NCBI GenBank assembly: GCA_028711205.1
Contig: JAQTSP010000144.1
Coordinates: 1-6,749 of the forward strand
Direction: 5' to 3'
DNA length: 6,749 nt
Source of the DNA: Eubacteriales bacterium
GTDB lineage: Bacteria; Bacillota; Clostridia; Christensenellales; SZUA-584
The translations under genes were made by a program, and so were the position numbers. Numbering within the stretch: position 1 is the stretch's first letter; each line of letters begins with the position of its first letter. Positions 1 to 5,573 of this stretch are shown piece after piece. The notes under the pieces were generated by a model. That model was not told the DNA's origin and did not search any database. It saw only the letters and a program-made list of their open reading frames with translations.

Positions 1-1
1 G

Positions 2-625
2 TCGGGTCTTGATACCCTTTCAACCGACATTGCGGCGATGGGAGGGGCATGCAGGACGTTTTCACTGTCCGCAAGCGATCCCGATGCTGTTGCCGCTGCT
101 ATGGCGGAGACGTATGAGCAGTATGGGCGTATAGATATCATGTGCTGCTGCGCCGCGACGGGGTGTATCGAGTCGATTGAGGACCTCACGCACGAACAGA
201 TAAACAGCATGATCGATGTAAACCTTAAAGGACCGATATTTGCGACCAAAGCTGTGATACCGTATATGAAAAAAGCGGGCGGGGGAAACATAATCATGAT
301 ATCCTCGATGGCGGCCACACGCGGACTGCCGACGCCTCCCGACTATAACGGGGTATATACAGCATCAAAATGGGGACTGAATGGTTTCGATGATTGCATG
401 GGTAAATACCTGATGACAAACTACAATATACGTGTGTGTACCATATGCCCGGGTACGAGTAACACGAGCATATGGGATGGCATTGACAATATCCCGTATC
501 CGAGAGAAAAAATGATACCCGCCGGATACATTGCGAAGGTCGTCGCGTTTATCATAGAGACGCCCGAAAGCGTCGCGCTGAAACAGATACAGTTGCCTGC
601 CGCGATAGAGGTAAATAATTTTTGA
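2..625 (+). CDS. Short-chain dehydrogenase/reductase (SDR), 5'-truncated by window edge
   Basis: C-terminal ~207 residues of a classical SDR, an NAD(P)(H)-dependent cytosolic oxidoreductase of alcohol/carbonyl groups. The frame is open to the left edge, so the start and the N-terminal TGxxxGxG dinucleotide loop are missing (about 40-50 residues expected). Seen: the helix-4 block 'DVNLKGPIFATK' with its conserved Asn, a strand ending in 'MISSMAA' (catalytic Ser), and the active-site YTASK (Tyr codon 356-358, Lys codon 368-370), followed by 'RVCTICPGT', matching the SDR PG motif. Odd points: the NNAG motif after strand 4 reads CCAA (codons 146-157), and the adenine-contacting Asp of the usual DVxD is Ser (LSAS-D). 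The Ser-to-Tyr spacing is about four residues longer than usual. The C-terminus lacks the FabG-like 'vDGG' ending. Family assignment is firm; substrate is unknown. It may be separately transcribed from the next gene because a 198-base gap follows. Confidence 0.9.
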   Translation, partial: SGLDTLSTDIAAMGGACRTFSLSASDPDAVAAAMAETYEQYGRIDIMCCCAATGCIESIEDLTHEQINSMIDVNLKGPIFATKAVIPYMKKAGGGNIIMISSMAATRGLPTPPDYNGVYTASKWGLNGFDDCMGKYLMTNYNIRVCTICPGTSNTSIWDGIDNIPYPREKMIPAGYIAKVVAFIIETPESVALKQIQLPAAIEVNNF

Positions 626-655
626 CAAACTGATACTGCTCTAAAAAAATATAGA

Positions 656-684
656 TTGCAAATCGCAAAAAAGTGGTATACAAT
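656..684 (+). promoter_or_regulatory. Candidate sigma-A type promoter
   Basis: TTGCAA (656-661, 4/6 to TTGACA) and TACAAT (679-684, 5/6 to TATAAT) are separated by exactly 17 bases in an AT-rich setting upstream of the ketopantoate-reductase-like gene. This spacing and match are reasonable for a housekeeping promoter. No start site can be proven from sequence; a second TATAAT at 715-720 lacks a well-spaced -35 box. Confidence 0.45.
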
Positions 685-693
685 ACTATTGTA
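679..693. promoter_or_regulatory. Perfect 15-bp palindrome overlapping the candidate -10 box (putative operator)
   Basis: TACAATA (679-685), a single C, then TATTGTA (687-693): two exactly complementary 7-base arms around one base. The left arm contains the candidate -10 hexamer TACAAT, so a dimeric regulator bound here would cover the core promoter and act as a repressor. No regulator gene lies in the window. The AT-rich background raises the chance of random occurrence. Confidence 0.4.
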
Positions 694-823
694 AGCAATA
701 ATAAACAAATAGTCTATAATATAAACATAAAGTTAATGAAACGCCTACGTTTTTCGAATATCAATAATCAGCCGGAGAAAACTATTATTAAGCCGAGCAG
801 AAAAAAGATCGAGGAGTCAAAAA

Positions 824-1777
824 ATGAAGATAGCTATTCTTGGTTCAGGCGCTATGGGAAGCATATACGGAGGTCTGTTGTCGCAGAACGAGGAGGTTTG
901 GTGCATAGACGTCTGGAAGGATCACGTTGATAAGATTAACAAAGAAGGCCTCGTCCTTGAGGAAAATGGAGAGAAAACGGTGTATTATCCTAAAGCTGTT
1001 TCAGCGGGTAAAGATATCGGCGTTGCGGATCTGGTGATAATTTTCGTAAAATCGATAAATACTGCGGAAGCCCTGAAAGAAAATATGGAACTGTTTGGTG
1101 AGGATACCGTCGCGCTGTCGCTCCAGAATGGCTACGGCAATGCGGAAGATATCATCGAACACATCAAAGAGGAGAACATGCTTCTCGGGACGACGTCGCA
1201 CGGCGGGACGGTCATCGGCCCCGGGCACATACTTCATGCCGGTCGCGGAAAGACGCATATCGGTGCATATAAGCCATCAGAGAAGAATGCCCTGATGGTG
1301 GAGACTGTCGTTGACGCTATGAACAAGGCGGGTTTCGACGCTTATGCGGCAGACGACGTATTGAGCATGATCTGGAAAAAGCTGATGGCCAACATACTTA
1401 TGAACGGCATCACAGCAATATTGGATGTGAAAAACGGCTTTGTGGCCGAGAACGAGAATATGCGTACTTTCTGCCGTGACATAATGCGCGAAGGATGGGA
1501 AGTCGCAAAGGCAGAGGGCTTTGAGTTGGACTATGACGCGCTTGTCGATGAATTTATAATGAAAGGGCCGGCGGCCATGAAACAAAACTATTCGTCAATG
1601 TTGCAGGACACGCTGAAAAAACGCAAGACCGAAGTCGAGCGAATAAACGGTGCGGTAAGTAAGCTGGGCAAAAAATACGGTATAGCTACGCCGATCAACG
1701 ATGTGGTTCTGCGTTTGATAAACCTTATTGAAGAGGCATACGATTCAAAGATGTCGGTAAGAAAATATCTGCAATGA
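824..1777 (+). CDS. Ketopantoate reductase family (PanE/ApbA-like) NADP-dependent 2-oxoacid reductase
   Basis: 317 residues, close to the family's usual ~300. The family reduces 2-dehydropantoate to pantoate with NADPH, but many paralogues in catabolic clusters act on other 2-keto or 3-hydroxy acids. Seen: N-terminal Rossmann loop GSGAMG (residues 7-12); 'LQNGYGN' around Asn102; 'WKKLMANILMN' with Lys186 (catalytic Lys position), Asn190 and Asn194; and 'SSMLQD' plus 'TEVERING' with Ser258 and Glu270, matching the substrate-binding Ser and Glu of E. coli PanE. All landmark residues are present, so an active enzyme is likely. The start is chosen from GAGGAG at 811-816 with 7-base spacing, and the glycine loop lies at the expected distance from Met1. 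It probably forms an operon with the aldo/keto reductase 44 bases downstream. No panB/panC neighbours are seen, so a role in pantothenate synthesis is not supported by context and I leave the symbol empty. Confidence 0.9.
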   Translation: MKIAILGSGAMGSIYGGLLSQNEEVWCIDVWKDHVDKINKEGLVLEENGEKTVYYPKAVSAGKDIGVADLVIIFVKSINTAEALKENMELFGEDTVALSLQNGYGNAEDIIEHIKEENMLLGTTSHGGTVIGPGHILHAGRGKTHIGAYKPSEKNALMVETVVDAMNKAGFDAYAADDVLSMIWKKLMANILMNGITAILDVKNGFVAENENMRTFCRDIMREGWEVAKAEGFELDYDALVDEFIMKGPAAMKQNYSSMLQDTLKKRKTEVERINGAVSKLGKKYGIATPINDVVLRLINLIEEAYDSKMSVRKYLQ

Positions 1778-1821
1778 AAAAATTTAACATTTCTCTAAAC
1801 AAATATAAGGAGTGAAAGAAA

Positions 1822-2862
1822 ATGATTAAAAGGATATTGGGCAGAACTGGGTTTAATGTCACAGCGATTGGGCTGGGGTGTTTCCAATGTACCGGTGAAT
1901 TCGGTATCTCGCCGGAGCAGGCGGATGACCTAATGGACTATGCCCTCGGGACGGAGATTAATTTTTTTGATACGGCGGCGATGTATGGTTTCGGTGAAAG
2001 TGAAGCGATTATCGGACGCGCTCTCAGAAGACATCCTGATAAAAAAGTCTATGTGAGTACTAAAGTTGGCTACCTGCATAACAGGGGTGTTACGCAGATG
2101 CTCGGTAAAGAAGTCTATGAGATGCCGACAGAGATCAAAAGGGCAATCAAGCACAGCCTTTGGTTGCTGCAGATGGATGCACTGGATAGTATCATGATCC
2201 ACGAGGCAGACATGTCTTATTGGGGTTTCAACTATGAGACCGGTGATGCGACGATTATGACAGTGCTGGAAGAACTGAAAAAGGAGGGCCTCGTTAAAAA
2301 CATCGGTATCGGTTCATGGAATTATCATAAAGACGCAAAACTGATAAACACTGGACGCATCGATTTGGCATTGGTGCCAGGCGGTTTGACGCTGTTAGGA
2401 CGTCCAATGTTCAAAGAAATTATTCCCGCTGCACAAAAGAATAATACCGGTATAGTCCTGGGCGGAGGCTTTGGCCAGAACAACCCGTATCTTACCTCAA
2501 TAAATAGGAACGGGCTTCCCGAACTGCTCGGATCCGATAAGCCTGAGAGAGTCGCGATGGGCAAGAAACTTGAGAAGATATACGATATCGCGGAAGAGTT
2601 GAACGTATCAATGTTCGAACTGGCGATAAGATACATCCTTGCGTTCGAGGAAGTGCATACGCATGTGCCGGGTGCACGCGAGACGATGCACATTAAGAGT
2701 AATCTTGTATCGGCTGAAAAGGGCCCGCTCGACAAGGCGTATGTAGATGCTATCAACGATATTCAAGATAAATTCGCATCTGCTGCGGATGACAAACCCA
2801 TGATGCTCTTTGGACCACCGCCGGGATATATCTTTGATATCAATAGCGTCGAGTTGGAATAG
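1822..2862 (+). CDS. Aldo/keto reductase family oxidoreductase
   Basis: 346 residues, a TIM-barrel NAD(P)H-dependent carbonyl reductase/aldose dehydrogenase. The catalytic tetrad is complete: Asp50 and Tyr55 in 'FFDTAAMYG', Lys81 in 'VSTKVGY' and His127 in 'DSIMIHEAD'. 'GFGESEAIIGRAL' and the opening 'LGRTGFNVTAIGLG' are family signatures. Near the C-terminus, 'HVPGARETMHIKSN' matches the cofactor phosphate/adenine-binding segment. The middle section (PGGLTLLGRP, IVLGGGFGQN) resembles the D-threo-aldose 1-dehydrogenase/L-fucose dehydrogenase-like branch, so oxidation of a free sugar to a lactone is one possibility; this is an inference. The Shine-Dalgarno AAGGAG (1807-1812) is 9 bases before the ATG. 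It is likely co-transcribed with the preceding gene, as no terminator is seen between them. The 'PPPGY' C-terminal extension is slightly longer than in typical short members. Confidence 0.92.
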   Translation: MIKRILGRTGFNVTAIGLGCFQCTGEFGISPEQADDLMDYALGTEINFFDTAAMYGFGESEAIIGRALRRHPDKKVYVSTKVGYLHNRGVTQMLGKEVYEMPTEIKRAIKHSLWLLQMDALDSIMIHEADMSYWGFNYETGDATIMTVLEELKKEGLVKNIGIGSWNYHKDAKLINTGRIDLALVPGGLTLLGRPMFKEIIPAAQKNNTGIVLGGGFGQNNPYLTSINRNGLPELLGSDKPERVAMGKKLEKIYDIAEELNVSMFELAIRYILAFEEVHTHVPGARETMHIKSNLVSAEKGPLDKAYVDAINDIQDKFASAADDKPMMLFGPPPGYIFDINSVELE

Positions 2863-2910
2863 ACCGTTTTGGAAAACGATCCGCAAACGATAACGCAAGA
2901 TAGGCGATAG

Positions 2911-2938
2911 AGCAGACGGACAAGTAGTCTCGTCTGCT
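2911..2938 (+). other. Intercistronic hairpin without a U-tract
   Basis: AGCAGACG (2911-2918) pairs perfectly with CGTCTGCT (2931-2938); inside, GAC (2919-2921) pairs with GTC (2927-2929) across an AAGTA loop, leaving one bulged T. It is followed by AAAACAAAAGG rather than T residues, so it does not look like an intrinsic terminator on this strand. It may be an RNA-processing or mRNA-stability element between the aldo/keto reductase and VOC genes. Confidence 0.5.
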
Positions 2939-3007
2939 AAAACAAAAGGGAAAAAATGCTGGAGACAGTGTTTTGGTATTCAAAAATTAAACAAGGAGGA
3001 TGATATA

Positions 3008-3535
3008 ATGTTAGGTAGTGCAGAATTGAAAGCAAAATTGGAAGCCGCAGGGGCAACGATCAACCACTATGGGATCTATGTTCGAGATATCGACAAAGCT
3101 TTGGAATACATTTTACAGTTTCCTTTGATGGGCGATGCCAATTCATTTGAACATTCGTTTGGTGCGGAAAATATTATCGTGGGCGCGCCCTTTACCATCA
3201 AATGTTGCTGGATTAAGGTCAAAAACGCGGACTACATCATCGAACTGATACAGCCATATCCTGATAAAATTGAAGACGGATCATATTTTAAAAAGGCCGC
3301 GCTCGAAGTCGAGCCCGGGTTTCATCATATCGCTTATGACATACCCGATTACAAGCTGTACAAAGAGCTGCTTGCCAATCTGAAAAAAGAAGGTGCGCAG
3401 TTCCTAGAGCATGAGCATGGCGTAGTTGCCGTCGGTACACCGGACGAGCATTTGATGGAGATGGCGTATATAGCGGCACCGGCCGATAACGGGAGTAACT
3501 ATATCACAGAGATTATGTGCAACAGTATAGAATAG
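3008..3535 (+). CDS. VOC superfamily protein (glyoxalase / methylmalonyl-CoA epimerase-like)
   Basis: 175 residues, one vicinal-oxygen-chelate domain of two beta-alpha-beta-beta-beta modules. Metal ligands are all at the expected places: His20 in 'INHYGIYV', Glu79 in 'YIIELIQP', His107 in 'GFHHIAYDI' and Glu151 in 'HLMEMAYI'. The layout is nearest to Glyoxalase_4/methylmalonyl-CoA epimerase-like proteins, but with an extra ~18-residue N-terminal helix and a ~20-residue C-terminal tail. Such metalloenzymes epimerise, isomerise or lyse substrates through a metal-bound enediolate; the substrate here is not identifiable. Context with dehydrogenases suggests an epimerase or isomerase step on an oxidised (keto) intermediate, which is inference. 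The start is set by a strong AAGGAGG (2993-2999), 8 bases before the ATG. Its stop codon lies inside a 16-bp hairpin. No mutA/mutB or other CoA enzymes are in view, so a true methylmalonyl-CoA epimerase role is unsupported. Confidence 0.87.
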   Translation: MLGSAELKAKLEAAGATINHYGIYVRDIDKALEYILQFPLMGDANSFEHSFGAENIIVGAPFTIKCCWIKVKNADYIIELIQPYPDKIEDGSYFKKAALEVEPGFHHIAYDIPDYKLYKELLANLKKEGAQFLEHEHGVVAVGTPDEHLMEMAYIAAPADNGSNYITEIMCNSIE

Positions 3536-3556
3536 AGCTTTCTATTTTATACTGTT
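3521..3556 (+). other. 16-bp hairpin enclosing the VOC gene stop codon
   Basis: Bases 3521-3536 pair with 3541-3556 through 16 consecutive pairs (15 Watson-Crick and one G-U at 3530/3547) with a 4-base GCTT loop. The TAG stop at 3533-3535 is inside the left arm. The downstream bases (TATACGTTGTTTG) are T-containing but have no clean T-run, so it is at best an atypical terminator. It could instead mark an RNA 3' end/processing site, protecting mRNA and uncoupling the lipoprotein gene from the enzymes upstream. Confidence 0.6.
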
Positions 3557-3638
3557 TATACGTTGTTTGAGAGTGAAGCAAGTCATTGATATTTAGCTGG
3601 TCAGTCAAAATGAGATCTCACAAAAAAGGAGGAAAATT

Positions 3639-4706
3639 ATGAAGAAGCTAGTTAAGGTAATTCTGTTGATCATATGTGTTACGATGATTTTTACGGCATG
3701 TGCGTCGACGACAACGGAAGAAACCGCTACCACTGAAACACAAACAGAAATTGCTTCCGCCGAGACCGAAACAGAAGAAGAATCTGTAACGGAAGAAACG
3801 ACTACAGGCCGCAAGATCGCTTATCAGGTTATCGGTATGGATGCTACGGTGTTCAAACTCCAGCTTATGGGTGCGCAGTCAGCACTTAGAGAAGGGGATG
3901 AGCTTGTAGCGCTTTCCATGGACTATGACAACGAGAAGCAGCTCACGCAGATCGAGAATATGATCGCGCAGGAGGTCGATGCGATAGTCATAATGCCCAA
4001 GGATTCCACCGCCAACGCGGTGTCCGTCCAAAAGGCGTACGACGCGGGGATACCCGTCATGACCGTTTATATGACAGTTGACAATCCAGAGTGTCTCTTC
4101 GCGGAGTATAGTGGTGATGACCATGCAATTGGATACTATGGAGCTGTTACGCTTGCCGAGGCTCACTATGAGAAATATGGTAACTATGAAGGCAAGATTC
4201 TGATGTATTGTTCGACTGCGGAAGCTGTCGGTCAGCGAAGATATGACGGCTTTATGGACGGACTCGCCGAGTATCCGGATATGGAAGTTGTATACAACAT
4301 CTTGGACGAGTGGACGACGGATGCCGCTTTTGCACCGATCGAGAGTGTGCTCGTTTCACATCCTGAGATAGACTGTTTCTGGGCGCCCAACGAGGCTCCG
4401 GCAATTGCGGCTGTACAAATCTTTGAAGAACAGAGCAGAGATGACATTGTTATCGTCATTAACGACGCGACAAGTTGGGGCTGCGAACAAATAAGAGCCG
4501 GAACAATCTATGGATGCTATGACACAGATCCGTTCAACGCCGGCGTAGGCGCGATGGAACTGGTATATGATTATCTTGATGGTAAGACAGTCGAGAAAGA
4601 GTCTTATATTACCCACATGATGATCACGCTTGAAAACGTTGACGAATGCATTACCGCAAATCTTGAAGAAACGCTGGATGAAGATTTTAATATTGAAGTA
4701 CAGTAG
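3639..4706 (+). CDS. Sugar-type ABC transporter substrate-binding lipoprotein (Peripla_BP_4 family)
   Basis: 355 residues. Residues 1-20 form a lipoprotein signal peptide (MKK, a hydrophobic stretch, then lipobox FTAC with Cys21 as the lipidated residue), so the protein should be anchored on the outer face of the membrane. A Thr/Glu-rich acidic linker (about 22-57) follows. Residues ~58-345 form an RbsB-like two-lobe periplasmic-binding fold: 'KIAYQVIG' first strand, 'QIENMIAQEVDAIVIMP' (helix-strand typical of ribose/xylose receptors), 'AYDAGIPVMTV', 'QRRYDGFMDGL', 'HPEIDCFWAPNEAPAIAAVQ', and 'TIYGCYDTDPFNAGVGAMELVYDYLDGK'. Family and location are firm; the ligand is unknown. No permease or ATPase gene is adjacent: the next gene is fchA after a terminator, so the partner transporter must lie elsewhere or be shared. 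The Shine-Dalgarno AAGGAGG at 3626-3632 is 6 bases before the ATG, predicting strong translation. I saw no convincing promoter in 3536-3638. Confidence 0.92.
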   Translation: MKKLVKVILLIICVTMIFTACASTTTEETATTETQTEIASAETETEEESVTEETTTGRKIAYQVIGMDATVFKLQLMGAQSALREGDELVALSMDYDNEKQLTQIENMIAQEVDAIVIMPKDSTANAVSVQKAYDAGIPVMTVYMTVDNPECLFAEYSGDDHAIGYYGAVTLAEAHYEKYGNYEGKILMYCSTAEAVGQRRYDGFMDGLAEYPDMEVVYNILDEWTTDAAFAPIESVLVSHPEIDCFWAPNEAPAIAAVQIFEEQSRDDIVIVINDATSWGCEQIRAGTIYGCYDTDPFNAGVGAMELVYDYLDGKTVEKESYITHMMITLENVDECITANLEETLDEDFNIEVQ

Positions 4707-4782
4707 AAACAACACCTTAGTACAAGCCGGGACCGATCGCTGATGGAAATTGATTGTTATAAATCACTCAAAAGCAACAATG

Positions 4783-4822
4783 AAAGTAGAGTCTGCGGAA
4801 AGGTTTCGCGGACTCTGCTTTT
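4783..4822 (+). terminator. Rho-independent terminator after the substrate-binding lipoprotein gene
   Basis: Bases 4786-4797 pair with 4807-4818 in a 12-bp stem (two G-U pairs at 4787/4817 and 4794/4810) around a 9-base loop. AAA at 4783-4785 extends it by pairing with the TTT at 4819-4821. TTTT (4819-4822) follows directly. The U-run is short, but the stem is strong, and its place about 80 bases after the lipoprotein stop and well before fchA fits the end of a transcript. Confidence 0.75.
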
Positions 4823-4853
4823 AAAAGTACAGGATGCAGAGGATAGACATTGA

Positions 4854-4868
4854 GCATATGACATATGC
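4854..4868. promoter_or_regulatory. Perfect 15-bp palindrome upstream of fchA (putative operator)
   Basis: GCATATG (4854-4860), a single A, then CATATGC (4862-4868): exactly complementary 7-base arms about one central base, the same geometry as the palindrome at 679-693 but a different sequence. It sits about 60 bases before the chosen fchA start, where a transcription factor controlling the fchA-folD pair could bind. It lies downstream of the terminator, so it is in the expected promoter zone. No regulator gene is in the window. Confidence 0.4.
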
Positions 4869-4917
4869 CGTAAAACAATAGTCAGAATACAGACGATATT
4901 ATATGAGAGAGTGTTAT

Positions 4918-4921
4918 GGAG
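4918..4921 (+). promoter_or_regulatory. Ribosome binding site that decides the fchA start
   Basis: GGAG with an 8-base spacer to ATG 4930. The earlier in-frame ATG at 4903 has no purine-rich site in front of it (GACGATATT precedes), and its extra nine residues are not expected in the family, so 4930 is preferred. Confidence 0.65.
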
Positions 4922-4929
4922 ATGATGAT

Positions 4930-5559
4930 ATGAAATATAAAGATATGTCGATTGATAAATTTGCTGTGAAGCTTGCAAGCAACAGTCCGGTTCCGGGCGG
5001 CGGCGGCGCGAGCGCGCTCATAGGCGGTATTGGCATAGCTCTCGGAAATATGGTAGGTTCACTTACGGCAGGTAAAAAAAAGCATGCCGGCGTCGAGGAG
5101 GATATCGTGGCGTTGAATGCACGCGCGAAAATACTGTACGAGCGCTTTTTAGAGCTGATGGACGAAGATGCTAAAGTGTTCTATCCGTTGTATGAGACGT
5201 ATGGCATGCCGACGGACACAGCGGACGATGTGACCAAGAAAGAATACGCGATGGAAAACGCGCTCAAAGCGGCGGCGGAAGTGCCTCTTGAGGTAATGAG
5301 TCTATGTACCGAAGGCATCAGGCTCCAGCGTGAGTATGAGCAAAAAGGTTCGGCTATAGCGATATCGGATGTCGGGACCGGCGTCGCTGCGCTGAAAGCT
5401 GCTCTTTTGGGAGCCAGCCTGAACGTGTTTATTAACACGAAATCGATGAAGGATGCCGTCTATGCTCAAAAGCTTAACGAACGTGCACAGGCGATGATCG
5501 AAAAATATTCCGTTATGGCGGACGACATATTTGCAGATGTGCGTAGCCGCTGGGATTGA
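4930..5559 (+). CDS. fchA: Methenyltetrahydrofolate cyclohydrolase / cyclodeaminase family protein (FTCD_C)
   Basis: 209 residues from the chosen start, the usual size of stand-alone FchA/FTCD_C proteins. The family converts 5,10-methenyl-THF to 10-formyl-THF (cyclohydrolase) or 5-formimino-THF to methenyl-THF plus ammonia (cyclodeaminase); all-helical, cytosolic. Seen: 'LASNSPVPGGGGASAL' (residues 15-30), the glycine-rich folate-site signature, followed by 'ALGNMVGSLT'; 'LMDEDAKVF' with Asp80; and 'AISDVGTGVAALKAALLGASLNVFINT' with Asp147, the second conserved block. The gene is immediately followed by folD, whose Shine-Dalgarno overlaps this stop codon, so the two are translationally coupled and almost surely function together. 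Since FolD here lacks its own cyclohydrolase residues, FchA is the likely supplier of that step. Whether it works as cyclohydrolase or cyclodeaminase cannot be told from sequence; no formiminotransferase is in view. Confidence 0.9.
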   Translation: MKYKDMSIDKFAVKLASNSPVPGGGGASALIGGIGIALGNMVGSLTAGKKKHAGVEEDIVALNARAKILYERFLELMDEDAKVFYPLYETYGMPTDTADDVTKKEYAMENALKAAAEVPLEVMSLCTEGIRLQREYEQKGSAIAISDVGTGVAALKAALLGASLNVFINTKSMKDAVYAQKLNERAQAMIEKYSVMADDIFADVRSRWD

Positions 5560-5564
5560 GGGAG
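5558..5564 (+). promoter_or_regulatory. Ribosome binding site of folD overlapping the fchA stop
   Basis: GAGGGAG at 5558-5564 overlaps the TGA stop of fchA (5557-5559). It is 9 bases from ATG 5574 but only 3 from ATG 5568, so 5574 is the better start; the TTG at 5556, which overlaps this site, is unlikely. The arrangement implies that ribosomes finishing fchA reinitiate on folD. Confidence 0.6.
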
Positions 5565-5573
5565 ACTATGGCA

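Larger units (their letters stand above)
626..823 (+). other. AT-rich 198-base intergenic region upstream of the reductase genes
   Basis: No credible gene here. It is clearly more AT-rich than the flanking coding sequence. It holds a candidate promoter and a perfect 7-1-7 palindrome (listed separately) and ends with the Shine-Dalgarno GAGGAG at 811-816, seven bases before the ATG at 824. If the promoter call is right, the 5' leader is about 130 bases. I saw no obvious intrinsic terminator for the preceding SDR gene. Confidence 0.6.
4707..4929 (+). other. 223-base intergenic region between the lipoprotein gene and fchA
   Basis: Contains the intrinsic terminator at 4783-4822, a 7-1-7 palindrome at 4854-4868 and the fchA Shine-Dalgarno GGAG at 4918-4921. 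A weak promoter candidate is TTGAGC (4850-4855) with AACAAT (4874-4879), spacer 18, both 4/6; the palindrome would start at its -35 box and run into its spacer. I looked for a tetrahydrofolate riboswitch because of the downstream genes and saw no convincing match. No gene is evident. Confidence 0.55.

Noticed and set aside
622..655. TTGACA at 622-627 as the -35 box of a promoter
   Set aside because: A perfect -35 hexamer, but no acceptable -10 lies 16-18 bases downstream (AAAAAT at 645-650 is poor). The TTGCAA/TACAAT pair is better spaced.
673..930. 85-residue open frame on the + strand ahead of the PanE-like gene
   Set aside because: It overlaps the well-supported start of the reductase in another frame, has low-complexity basic composition and no Shine-Dalgarno site.
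824..1777. Assigning the PanE-like enzyme to pantothenate biosynthesis (panE)
   Set aside because: Key residues fit, but neighbours are unrelated to pantoate and paralogues with other substrates are common, so only the family name is given.
2325..2756. 143-residue - strand open frame inside the aldo/keto reductase gene
   Set aside because: Antisense to a gene with a complete catalytic tetrad; Ser/Pro-rich shadow composition and no ribosome binding site.
4707..4929. Tetrahydrofolate riboswitch upstream of fchA-folD
   Set aside because: Expected in Clostridia near folate genes, but I could not find the conserved core or the multi-stem layout; the only strong structure is the intrinsic terminator. 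A covariance-model search would settle it.
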